From positions 24,000,001 to 24,064,000 of the forward strand of contig CM042032.1 of the NCBI GenBank assembly GCA_023525975.1: a stretch of 64,000 nucleotides of DNA, written 5' to 3'. Shown piece after piece: positions 9,317-18,362 of the stretch. Positions within the stretch are counted from its first letter, which is position 1, and every line of letters starts with the position of its first letter. Under the pieces are notes generated by a model. That model worked only from the letters and a program-made list of their open reading frames with translations. It did not search any database and was not told the origin of the DNA. The position numbers and the translations under genes were made by a program. The DNA is from Smallanthus sonchifolius (lineage: Eukaryota > Streptophyta > Magnoliopsida > Asterales > Asteraceae).

Positions 9317-12300
9317 AAGGATCCATCGGTTGTTACCGGTACGTTTCTCGTAAATGACCGTTATGCTTACATTTTATTTGATACCGGAGCCGATAAAAGT
9401 TTTGTTTCCAAAAACTTTGAGCCTTTTCTTAGCTCAAAATCAAGTAAATTAGATGTTAAGTATTCTATAGAGTTAGCTAACGAAAAATTAATAGAAGCCG
9501 ACGAAGTTTTTCGTGAGTGTACCTTGCGTTTGGGAGATCGTATGTATAGTATTGACCTTTTACCAGTAGAACTTGGAAGTTTCGATGTCGTTATTGGCAT
9601 GGATTGGTTATCAAAGAATCATGCAGAGATTGTGTGCGATAAGAAGATAGTTCGTCTTCTACCTCCGACTGGTGAACCGTTGGAAATTCAAGGTGATGAG
9701 AGTGCCCCTTTGAGAATCGTTAATATGATGAAAGCTCAGAAGTATTTGCGAAAAGGATACCCAGCATACTTAGCCCACGTGGTTGACACTAGGGTTGAGG
9801 AGCAGAAGCTTGAAGAGATCCCTGTAGTTCGTGATTACCCGGAGGTATTTCCTGAAGAGTTACCTGGATTGCCACCGCAAAGGCAAGTCGAGTTCAGGAT
9901 TGACCTAGTGTCCGGAGCAGCGCCGATAGCTCGATCTCCTTATCGTTTGGCACCATCTGAAATGCAAGAGCTATCCAAGCAATTGCAAGAATTGTTGGAT
10001 AAAGGTTTTATAAGACCGAGTTTCTCGCCCTGGGGAGCGCCGGTTTTATTCGTGAAAAAGAAAGATGGTTCTATGCGGATGTGTATCGATTATCGAGAAT
10101 TGAACAAGCTTACCATCAAGAATCGGTATCCATTACCGAGAATCGACGACTTGTTCGATCAGCTGCAAGGATCGAGTTATTATTCGAAGATCGATTTACG
10201 TTCAGGCTACCATCAATTGAGGATTGTTGAAGAAGATATTCCGAAGACTGCATTCCGAACCCGGTATGGTCATTACGAGTTTTTGGTCATGCCTTTTGGT
10301 TTGACAAACGCTCCTGCGGTATTCATGGATCTCATGAATAGAGTGTGCAGACCATACTTGGACAAGTTCGTGATAGTGTTTATCGATGATATACTCATCT
10401 ATTCACGGACCAAGGAAGAGCACGAGCACCATCTGAAGCTGATTTTGGAGATGTTGAGGAATGAGAAGCTATATGCCAAACTTTCCAAATGCGAGTTCTG
10501 GATCCGAGAAGTTCATTTTCTTGGACACGTTATCAATGAGAAGGGTATACACGTGGACCCAGCAAAGATTGGGGCAATTAAAAATTGGGAAGCGCCGAAG
10601 AGTCCGACCGAGGTACGACAATTCCTAGGTTTGGCGGGTTACTATCGAAGGTTTATCGAGAATTTCTCCAAGATAGCGCAATCCCTAACGCTATTGACCC
10701 AGAAGGACAAGGAGTATATCTGGGGAGAAAAGCAAGGGGCAGCGTTTCAATTGTTGAAAAAGAAGCTGTGCAGTGCCCCTATCTTGTCTCTTCCTGAGGG
10801 GACAGATGGATTCGTGGTGTACTGTGATGCCTCTCGCCAAGGTCTTGGTTGTGTCCTAATGCAGAATGGAAAGGTCATAGCTTATGCGTCTCGTCAACTC
10901 AAGGTGCATGAACACAATTATGCGACACATGATTTGGAACTGGGTGCGGTGGTTTTTGCACTCAAAATTTGGAGGCACTACCTTTACGGTACTAAGTGCA
11001 CAATTTTTACAGATCATAAGAGTCTCCAGCACATTTTTGACCAGAAAGAGCTGAATATGAGGCAGAGACGTTGGATGGAATTGCTCAATGACTACGATTG
11101 TGATATTCGTTATCACCCAGGCAAGGCTAATGTCGTGGCCGATGCCTTGAGTAGGAAGGAGCGAGTCAAGCCCTTACGCGTGCGTGCGTTAGGATTGACC
11201 ATTCACACAAACCTCACAGCTCAGATTCGTGATGCACAACAAGAAGCTCTAAAAGAAGAGAATTTAAAGGATGAAAATCTTCGTGGTATGGTTAGAGAAC
11301 TTATACCCAAGTCTGACGATGCCTTGTACTTCATGGATAGAATATGGGTGCCTCTGGCAGGCAATTTACGAGAAATGGTTTTGGATGAGGCCCATAAATC
11401 AAGATATTCGATTCACCCAGGATCGACAAAAATGTATAAGGATATCAAGGAGCACTACTGGTGGCCGAACATGAAGGGTGATATTGCTTCATACGTTGGT
11501 AAATGTTTGACTTGCGCAAAAGTCAAGACCGAATACCAAAAGCCATTTGGACTTCTGCAACAACCGGAGATTCCGCAGTGGAAATGGGACTTTATTGCCA
11601 TGGATTTCATCACCAAATTACCCCGAACGTCTAGTGGCTATGATTCCATCTGGGTAATTGTGGATCGTTTGACGAAATCGGCACATTTCCTACCCGTGAA
11701 AGAATCTTACCGAATGAAGAAATTGGCCAGCATATACCTTAAGGAAGTAGTATCCCGACATGGTGTTCCGACTTCGATCATCTCCGATAGAGATAGTCGT
11801 TTCACATCGAAGTTTTGGCGGTCACTACAAAAATCCTTGGGTACTCGTTTGGATTTAAGCACTGCGTATCATCCACAGAGTGATGGTCAAAGTGAGAGGA
11901 CCATCCAGATTTTAGAAGACATGCTCCGTGCCTGCGTAATTGACTTTGGTGGAAGTTGGGATACTCACCTACCGTTGGCTGAGTTCTCTTATAATAACAG
12001 TTACCAAACTGGATTGAAAGCCGCTCCGTTTGAAGCCCTGTATGGGAGAAAATGTCGCTCACCGCTTTGTTGGGCAGAAGTTGGTGACAAGCATATAACT
12101 GGACCAGAGCTTATCCAGGAAACTACCGATAAGGTTTTCAAGATCCGTGATCGTTTGAAGGTTGCCCAGGACCGTCAGAAGAAATACGCTGATAGAAGAA
12201 GGAAACCATTAGCATTCCAAGTGGGAGACAGAGTTATGCTGAGGGTCTCTCCTTGGAAGGGGGTAGCTAGGTTTGGCAAGCATGATAAGCTTAGCCCCCG

Positions 12301-12661
12301 CTACATTGGACCTTACAAGATTATTGCTCGTGTAGGGCCAGTTGCTTACCGACTGCAGTTACCGCGAGAACTGAGTGGAGTTCATAACGTATTCCATGTG
12401 TCCAATCTGAAAAAGTGTCTGTCTGATGAGACACTCATGATACCTCCAGGTGAGGTATGTGTTGATGACAAGCTCCATTTTCGTGAAGAGCCCGTAGAGG
12501 TTTCGGATTGGAAGATTCACAAGACCAGGCGTAGTCGTATTAAGTTGGTCAAGGTCAGATGGAATTCAAAGCGTGGTCCCGAGTTCACGTGGGAACGTGA
12601 AGATGAGATGAAACGGAAGTACCCTCAATTGTTTAAGTCTGCACGTAACCAGGCTTTGTAG
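9317..12661 (+). CDS. pol: Gypsy-1 pol polyprotein: PR-RT-RNase H-IN-chromodomain-like
   Basis: Open for about 1114 codons in the same frame as gag; an internal ATG at 9524 is probably not the true start. Protease active site DTGA at 9380-9391. Reverse transcriptase with KIDLRSGYHQL and the metal-binding FIDD (Asp pair at 10384-10389). RNase H with YCDAS (Asp at about 10826). Integrase HHCC finger (His at about 11413 and CLTCAKVK), then catalytic Asp 11603, Asp 11786 and Glu 11894, giving the canonical D-35-E spacing. The C-terminus has the GPY/F-type region and a chromodomain-like tail ending FTWEREDEMKRKYPQLF. All catalytic residues I can check are present, so this is the only potentially functional pol in the window. 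Stop TAG at 12659-12661. Confidence 0.95.
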   Translation, partial: KDPSVVTGTFLVNDRYAYILFDTGADKSFVSKNFEPFLSSKSSKLDVKYSIELANEKLIEADEVFRECTLRLGDRMYSIDLLPVELGSFDVVIGMDWLSKNHAEIVCDKKIVRLLPPTGEPLEIQGDESAPLRIVNMMKAQKYLRKGYPAYLAHVVDTRVEEQKLEEIPVVRDYPEVFPEELPGLPPQRQVEFRIDLVSGAAPIARSPYRLAPSEMQELSKQLQELLDKGFIRPSFSPWGAPVLFVKKKDGSMRMCIDYRELNKLTIKNRYPLPRIDDLFDQLQGSSYYSKIDLRSGYHQLRIVEEDIPKTAFRTRYGHYEFLVMPFGLTNAPAVFMDLMNRVCRPYLDKFVIVFIDDILIYSRTKEEHEHHLKLILEMLRNEKLYAKLSKCEFWIREVHFLGHVINEKGIHVDPAKIGAIKNWEAPKSPTEVRQFLGLAGYYRRFIENFSKIAQSLTLLTQKDKEYIWGEKQGAAFQLLKKKLCSAPILSLPEGTDGFVVYCDASRQGLGCVLMQNGKVIAYASRQLKVHEHNYATHDLELGAVVFALKIWRHYLYGTKCTIFTDHKSLQHIFDQKELNMRQRRWMELLNDYDCDIRYHPGKANVVADALSRKERVKPLRVRALGLTIHTNLTAQIRDAQQEALKEENLKDENLRGMVRELIPKSDDALYFMDRIWVPLAGNLREMVLDEAHKSRYSIHPGSTKMYKDIKEHYWWPNMKGDIASYVGKCLTCAKVKTEYQKPFGLLQQPEIPQWKWDFIAMDFITKLPRTSSGYDSIWVIVDRLTKSAHFLPVKESYRMKKLASIYLKEVVSRHGVPTSIISDRDSRFTSKFWRSLQKSLGTRLDLSTAYHPQSDGQSERTIQILEDMLRACVIDFGGSWDTHLPLAEFSYNNSYQTGLKAAPFEALYGRKCRSPLCWAEVGDKHITGPELIQETTDKVFKIRDRLKVAQDRQKKYADRRRKPLAFQVGDRVMLRVSPWKGVARFGKHDKLSPRYIGPYKIIARVGPVAYRLQLPRELSGVHNVFHVSNLKKCLSDETLMIPPGEVCVDDKLHFREEPVEVSDWKIHKTRRSRIKLVKVRWNSKRGPEFTWEREDEMKRKYPQLFKSARNQAL

Positions 12662-12688
12662 CGTAAAATTTCGGGACGAAATTTCTTT

Positions 12689-12700
12689 AAGGAGGGGAGG
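12689..12700 (+). other. Gypsy-1 polypurine tract
   Basis: AAGGAGGGGAGG ends one base before the 3' LTR at 12702; it would prime plus-strand DNA synthesis. Confidence 0.9.
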
Positions 12701-12701
12701 C

Positions 12702-15700
12702 TGTGACATCCGGCAATTTTCAGGTTATTTACCGTTAAACCTTAGAACGCGTTTGCAATTTAATTGTGTGTGTCTTAGACTTAATTTCAGTTAATTAGGT
12801 TATTATAAAGTCTAGCAAAGCCCTTCGTATGCATAGGTTTGCATTTCGTGAAATTTCAGAAATTTCGATACCGCGTATCGGTAAAATGCCCGTATTTAAC
12901 GTTGGTGACGACCCGGTTAACCATAAAAATATCAGTTTTGATGAAAATTATATAAACTGGTTTATATTAGTGGATTATGTGTGAAATTTATGTGCAATGT
13001 GTTAAATACCGCTTTCGACGATTTTCGTTGCGTTTTACCCGGTACAATCGCGTACCCGGTACAATCGCGTACCGGATGAGTTAAAATGAACTGTTAGCAA
13101 AAATTATTATTTTCACTAATTATGATAGCAAATAATTAGTGGGTATTTTATATATTTTTATTTTGACGAAAAACCATGTTTAAAGTGGTAACATTTTATA
13201 AAAGTGTTGTAGTTTTTATAAAAGATCACCTACATGTGTGTAGAGGTTTATAAAATAAAAGATGGCATCTTTTCTCTCTCCCAAAAATCAGCCATAAAAA
13301 GTGGGTCCCACACCCTAATCAAGTGTTAAACACACTCATTTGATTCCTTACACACTTTGTACAAAACTACACTCCACCAAATTTGATCATTCAACTTGCA
13401 TGAAATTTGAATGGAAGATGTCAAATCCTCTCTCCTCTCTCCTCTCTTGGCTGAATTCATCCCTCACCCCACCTATAAATACCCCTTCAATCTTCACTTC
13501 AATCCCACACCTTTCTATCATCTTTTCTCTAAGTGTTCTTTCAAGTGTTCTTGAGTTTTTGGTGTTCTTGGAGCATTTTCTTGAAGATTCAAGAGTGTGG
13601 AGCCAAATACTCAACAAAACCATCCATCAACTTGCATTTCACTAGTATCTCCCTTGATTTAGTTCAAGAGGTATGAACCTCATATTTCTTTGCTTCTTTC
13701 TTTTTCTTTGATAAAAATAGTGATCCTTGCAAGAGTTGTTCATCACCAACTAAAAGACTTTTTATGAACCATTAAAATTCAGCAAATAAGGGTTTTTATA
13801 AAAGGGTTTTAGTATTTATATATGCATGCATGTAGTCATGTGAATGAATGTGTGTTTATGTGTTCATATCTTGCAAAATGATGATGAATAATGTTGGATT
13901 CTTGCATGCAAACAAATATTTTGTTATGACCAAGTTAAAACAGAAAAATAAAGTGTATTATTACATAAAAACTTGTTATTTTATGTATGGATCTTAAACC
14001 CCTACGTTTGGATGCTTGTTACTAAAGATTGTGGTTTAAAAAGCATGATAAAAGCTAGGTTTGTACATGAATTGTTAGGATTATTTGAAATCTGGAAATA
14101 AGGTGATAAATATGATGTATTTTATGTATAATGATCAGCTCTAAAAGGGTATTTTATGTTGTGATGATTAGCTAGAGTTTTGACCATGATTTGTTACAAA
14201 AAGGGTACTTAAATGATGGATTATTACATGTAAAATGATGGATAAGTTAGGTCTGATTATATGGCTGTAAAAAGATTATATTTTATGTTAAAAATCCATA
14301 TTTTTAATAAATAATATGATCCTTGGTGTTTTGATGCTTTTGGATAACATTTTAGGCATGACTAGTCGTAAAATCGGTGTTTTCCGCCTTGAAAAATGAA
14401 TGCTAGTTAGGTCTGATTTCAAACAGCAAATTAAACTTATTTTATGACATATTTTCAGCTAATAATGTATATGATGAGTTAGTGTTATGACCCATGTGTT
14501 TACTTATGTGGTATGATGTTTCGGTTATCGCATATGTGCTAGAAATTGCCATGTATAGGTACTTTATGTCAAAATAATGAAAGATTGTTTTGTTTAATGA
14601 AATATATTTTATTAAGTATATTTTGATGATATATGATGTTATATGAACTCATGTGTTAGAAATTTGGAAGTTTGTTCCTTAAAAGTTAGTCGTTTTGCTT
14701 GAAAAGTGCTTATGTGCAAATATTGTGATTTTAGTGTTTTCACATGTGATTTAGAACTCATAAGCATATGTATGAGTAGATATATATATGTTATTAGTTT
14801 CATACTTTCATGTTGATCGTTGTTAGGTAATAACACTTGAAGTCTTCGTATGTGTGTATGATACACCATTTTTCGTTAAAAACATAACCGCGTGTCGAAG
14901 TCACCAACGGGTCGTTCAAATAAATATTTTCTTAAAAATATTACAAGTCTAAGTAGGTTGGGTGAACAACTTGCTAGTAAGACGTGAGTTTCAATTAGTA
15001 ATGTACCCCTCATGTTTAGGGCACCGTTAGCGTTCGTGGGCGTATTTTTGCTAACATTCGTTTTTCCGCCGTTCGTTATCAAGGTGAGTTTTCACGGCCC
15101 CCTTTTTAAACTATTTTGTTGCTTTATAAACTATGGGGGAAGAACATGCTTTCGTTCGTTTATCATGATACTGGACTTACGTTATGTGTTCGTTTGATGG
15201 TCTCGAGTAAGGGCTTTCGTTATGTGTTCATGTATGTCGTTCATGAATAGCCCCGCCGTTATAATCATTAGCCTCGTGTAGGCCGCAAGGTGTGTTGATA
15301 GATCTATTTGGGACTGACTGCCCACTCTCGTGATCAGTAGCGCTGATCGGTCGTTCGTACGAGAGAATATATTTTGAAAGGATTCGTGGGGATATGTTGT
15401 ATTCGTGTCTCGGTTTGATTATAAGCTCTAGGTACTGTCATCATGTTGTATTCCTTGCAAGCTTATGACATATCACATGTTTGTCCAAGTTACTTGATAG
15501 TTCGTTAAATTCGTTTATGTTATCGTTAAACCCGTGAAACTCGCTCAACTTTATGTTGATGTTTTTAAGCATGTTTTTCAGGTACTTAGATGCTCTCGCG
15601 CGGTTATGAAAACGGGCTTTTGGGCAAACGCTTGCATCGAATTTCTGTTGGGACATTTTAAACTTTATTTTGGATCCTCGTGTGTTGGATCATTAAAACT

Positions 15701-15880
15701 CGTGTTTTAAATTTTAATGCTTTCAAGTTTGGATAATTGTAAGACTTATCTTTTATCTCGTTGAACATTTCCGATGTTTTAAATTAAATGTGTTTGCTTA
15801 TTATCATTGGGCTCCAACTTATGTGACCACCATGCTTACGTCTCGTTTCCGCTGCGAATCGTCGTTTTCGGGGTGTGACA
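12702..15880 (+). repeat. Gypsy-1 3' LTR (3179 bp)
   Basis: Matches the 5' LTR except for a 17-bp tandem duplication of CCCGGTACAATCGCGTA at about 13037-13071, which accounts exactly for the 17-bp length difference, and about eight scattered substitutions. TATA box at 13474-13481. Confidence 0.95.
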
Positions 15881-15885
15881 CTAAC
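15881..15885. repeat. Target-site duplication CTAAC (right), Gypsy-1
   Basis: Perfect copy of 3290-3294 immediately after the 3' LTR. Confidence 0.95.
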
Positions 15886-16002
15886 CGACTATTCAAACAA
15901 CACGCGTAAATAAACTTCTCAAATATATTCAGATTCACAATGGTTTACAGACTCAATCAGACAAATCGTTCTCTCTGTTCAGTCTAATGACTCTGTAAAC
16001 AC

Positions 16003-16014
16003 ATATATATATAG
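16003..16014 (-). promoter_or_regulatory. TATA region of Copia-1 LTR
   Basis: An ATATATATATAT run with the nearest palindrome beginning 17 bp upstream in element orientation (16032). Assigned by position and composition only. Confidence 0.45.
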
Positions 16015-16031
16015 AAACTAACCTGCTGCAA

Positions 16032-16150
16032 GCGAACTTGTTAAGTTCGCCTGAAACAGACTAAGCGAACTTAACAAGTTCGCCTCAGTTAGACCTAAGC
16101 GAACTTATTAAGTTCGCCTCTGATAGACCAGGCGAACTTAACAAGTTCGC
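16032..16150. repeat. Four phased 19-bp palindromes in Copia-1 LTR (U3)
   Basis: GCGAACTT-n3-AAGTTCGC at 16032-16050, 16065-16083, 16099-16117 and 16132-16150. Start-to-start spacings are 33, 34 and 33 bp. Arms are perfect in all four copies while the 3-bp centres and the spacers vary. The array lies directly upstream of the TATA region. Confidence 0.95.
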
Positions 16151-16264
16151 CTCTAGGCACACTTGTAAAAACACTTAGCAACTTTAAACAATTACATAAC
16201 AAAACATAAAGACATAAAATCTAACTATTACAAGCTTTTGTCATTACAAATCTATGTCCTAACA

Positions 16265-18354
16265 CCTTTATCAAGGAGGATCTGGAATGCTTTCATCCAG
16301 ATGACTTAGAAGAAATGGACATACAACACTCGTATGCCATGCTCTCTATAAGAGCAAAAAGGTTCTACTCTAGAACCGGATGACCCATTCCATGTAACAA
16401 CTCCAACATCAGAGTTGGCTTGGATAAAATCAAACTAAGATGTTACAACTGTAACCTACTGGGTCACTTTTCTAGAGAATGCAAGGCACCAAGAGCAAAT
16501 CCAGCTACTCCTCAGTCAAGACAAGCTCCAAGCCCAACCCAGACAACAACAACATCAAGCTACTCCTCCAGTTCAAACTGCAGCCTGTGCAACTGTTGGA
16601 ACTTCTGACTTCGACTGGAGCTTCCAGTATGAAGAGCTGCCTTCCAACAACCAAGCTCTTATGGCTGACACTACAGAGATACCACCTCAGGTATTTGAAC
16701 ATCTTTGCTCTCAAGCCTGTATTGATAAAGTTTTGTGTTATAGAAAGCATAACCAAAACCTTATAGATCAAAATGAAGAGTTTTATCAGATGAATTTGAG
16801 TTCAAAAAGGTTGAAAATACTTATAAAGAAAAGATTAACTACCTTAAGAAAGAGATTTCCTTGTTAAAACACGAACAAACTAATCTTGAAACTCAAATTG
16901 ATTATCTTCTGGTCAAACTAAAAGCTACCAGAGCTGAACTGGTGGAACAGAAAGTTCATGTTGAAAAATATGAATTTTCCTCTAAAAAGTTACAAAGACC
17001 TTTAGATATTCAAGTCCATGAGCAGGTAAAGACTGGACTTGGGTATAATAGTGATCAATACAAATCTGTTCCTCCTCCTGCTGACTATATTGCCATTCAC
17101 GAACCAAGCTTCAATGTTACAAATCTTGACACTGCAAATCAAAACCTTGATCCTTCAACGGATGAACCTTTCGTTGAAGACTGCACTACCTCATCGGAAT
17201 CTGAGTCAACCTGCTCAGACCATGATGAAACCAGTGCAGCCCTATCTGAAGCTATTCTAAATAGAGCTGAAGTTCCTGCTGATATTCCAGTGATTCCAGC
17301 CCCTGTCCCATTCAAACAGATAAAGATCAGCTATCCTCCAAATGGAGGAAAGCTAAACATTGAAAAGGGAGAGACATCAGGACCCACAAACCGCAAGCCT
17401 CAGTCAAAGCTGATCACAAAGAGGAAGGTGTTTGATATATGTCGTACGCCTGAAGAAAAAGTTCCATATGTTCAAAAGACCCTAAAAGAAGCCACTTTTG
17501 AACACAACAAAGCTCATCCATGGAACTTCAAGGGTCTGTTCCAAATAATGGACTATGTCTACCTTTCAAGAGACAAACTGGCAAGATCATGCTTTGTGTG
17601 TGGCAGATATAACCACACTGCCATCACCTGCTTTCATTACCTGGAATATTAAAGAAATTCAAAGCAGCATGCCTTTGAAAAGACTAACACAAGCAAGAAG
17701 GTAAGAAGCTTCGAGGTCAAGGAAACTAAGTTCAGGGAGTCTCTATCTCCCCCAATAGTGAAGCTGCCTAAATCTCAACAAACTTGCATCATTTGTGGTG
17801 AATCAGACCACTTTGCTGCAAATTGTAAATTTAACCCCTTCAACCAGATCATTCATAAAGCCCCTGAAAGACAAAAGGTAAAGAAGGATCAGCACACATC
17901 GGCTGTTAAACCATCAGCAGCCAGAAAAATTGTTGGTAATCAAGGGAAGCCCAAGAAAACAAAGCAGAAGCTTTCAGCAGCAACCAAATCTGCTGCTGAT
18001 AAGCTAAAATCCCCCGCAGCAAAATCTGCTACTGATAAGGCAAAGCCAACAGCAGCAAGAGTGGTCACTGCTGATAAGGCAAAATCCAAGGCAAAGCCTT
18101 CAGCAGCAAAGAATGCTGCCACTAAAGGAAAGCTATCAGCAACAGGTTCTTCTGTTGACAAGCCAGAAACATCAGTAGCAAAATCTGCTGCTGACAATGT
18201 GAGGAAAACTAGAAAATCACCAACAAAGCAATGGAAAGCCAAACCATCTCCAAGCATTATCATTGGTTCCATTGACTGCAAACATACTAAAAAGGATAAA
18301 CTAACAACCATCTTTTTCAAGTCTGCAGACTCTTGGGTTCCTCTTACTAATTAG
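16265..18354 (+). pseudogene. gag: Copia-2 gag, N-terminally truncated
   Basis: Begins inside the capsid region (a HPDDLEEMDIQ-like stretch). It has the knuckle CYNCNLLGHFSREC (16440-16481), a Gln/Ser/Thr linker, a coiled-coil-like stretch (about 16740-17000), a long acidic/Pro region, then two more Cys-His boxes: CFVCGRYNHTAITC (about 17590-17632) and CIICGESDHFAANC (about 17785-17830). The C-terminal 150 residues (about 17900-18240) are a basic Lys/Ala/Ser-rich repeat, KSAADKAKP-like units resembling a histone H1 tail. Stops and frameshifts occur at 16381 (TGA), near 16600, near 16860 and at 17650. Four reading segments together form one gag of the SIRE-like style. Confidence 0.8.
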
Positions 18355-18362
18355 AAATCTAT

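Larger units (their letters stand above)
3295..15880 (+). mobile_element. Gypsy-1: full-length, recent Ty3/gypsy chromovirus (Tekay/Del-like)
   Basis: A 12.6-kb element with LTRs 3295-6456 and 12702-15880, CTAAC duplications, a PBS at 6462, a polypurine tract at 12689, an extra ORF, gag, and pol ordered PR-RT-RH-IN. The IN C-terminus has the chromodomain-like FTWEREDEMKRKYP signature. The LTRs differ by one 17-bp tandem duplication and about eight substitutions that I counted by eye, so insertion was recent. Only two in-frame stops (TAG 7441, TGA 9314) disturb the coding region. Inserted inside the Copia-1 LTR. Confidence 0.95.
1..16264 (-). mobile_element. Copia-1: Ty1/copia element (5' part), split by Gypsy-1
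   Basis: Reading on the minus strand, this holds a 5' LTR (15886-16264 plus 3198-3294), a primer-binding site, a leader full of palindromes and a degraded gag that runs off the left edge. The LTR halves rejoin across a CTAAC duplication left by Gypsy-1. The UBN2-type gag and two separated CCHC knuckles suggest a SIRE/Maximus-like lineage (inference). Pol and the 3' LTR lie outside the window. At 16264 the LTR end directly abuts gag sequence of Copia-2, so Copia-1 probably inserted into Copia-2; the predicted target duplication begins at 16265 (CCTTT) and its partner is off the left edge. Confidence 0.85.
15886..16264 (-). repeat. Copia-1 5' LTR, U3-side fragment
   Basis: Remainder of the LTR, ending TCCTAACA on the plus strand (TGTTAGGA in element orientation). 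It contains a TATA-like AT run (16003-16014) and four upstream palindromes. The Copia-7 LTR at 57475-57912 has the same ends and palindromes, so it belongs to a related family. Confidence 0.85.

Noticed and set aside
16032..16150. Regularly spaced repeats resembling a small CRISPR array
   Set aside because: Repeats are palindromic LTR motifs with 14-15 bp spacers, inside a plant retrotransposon promoter. No cas genes or bacterial context.
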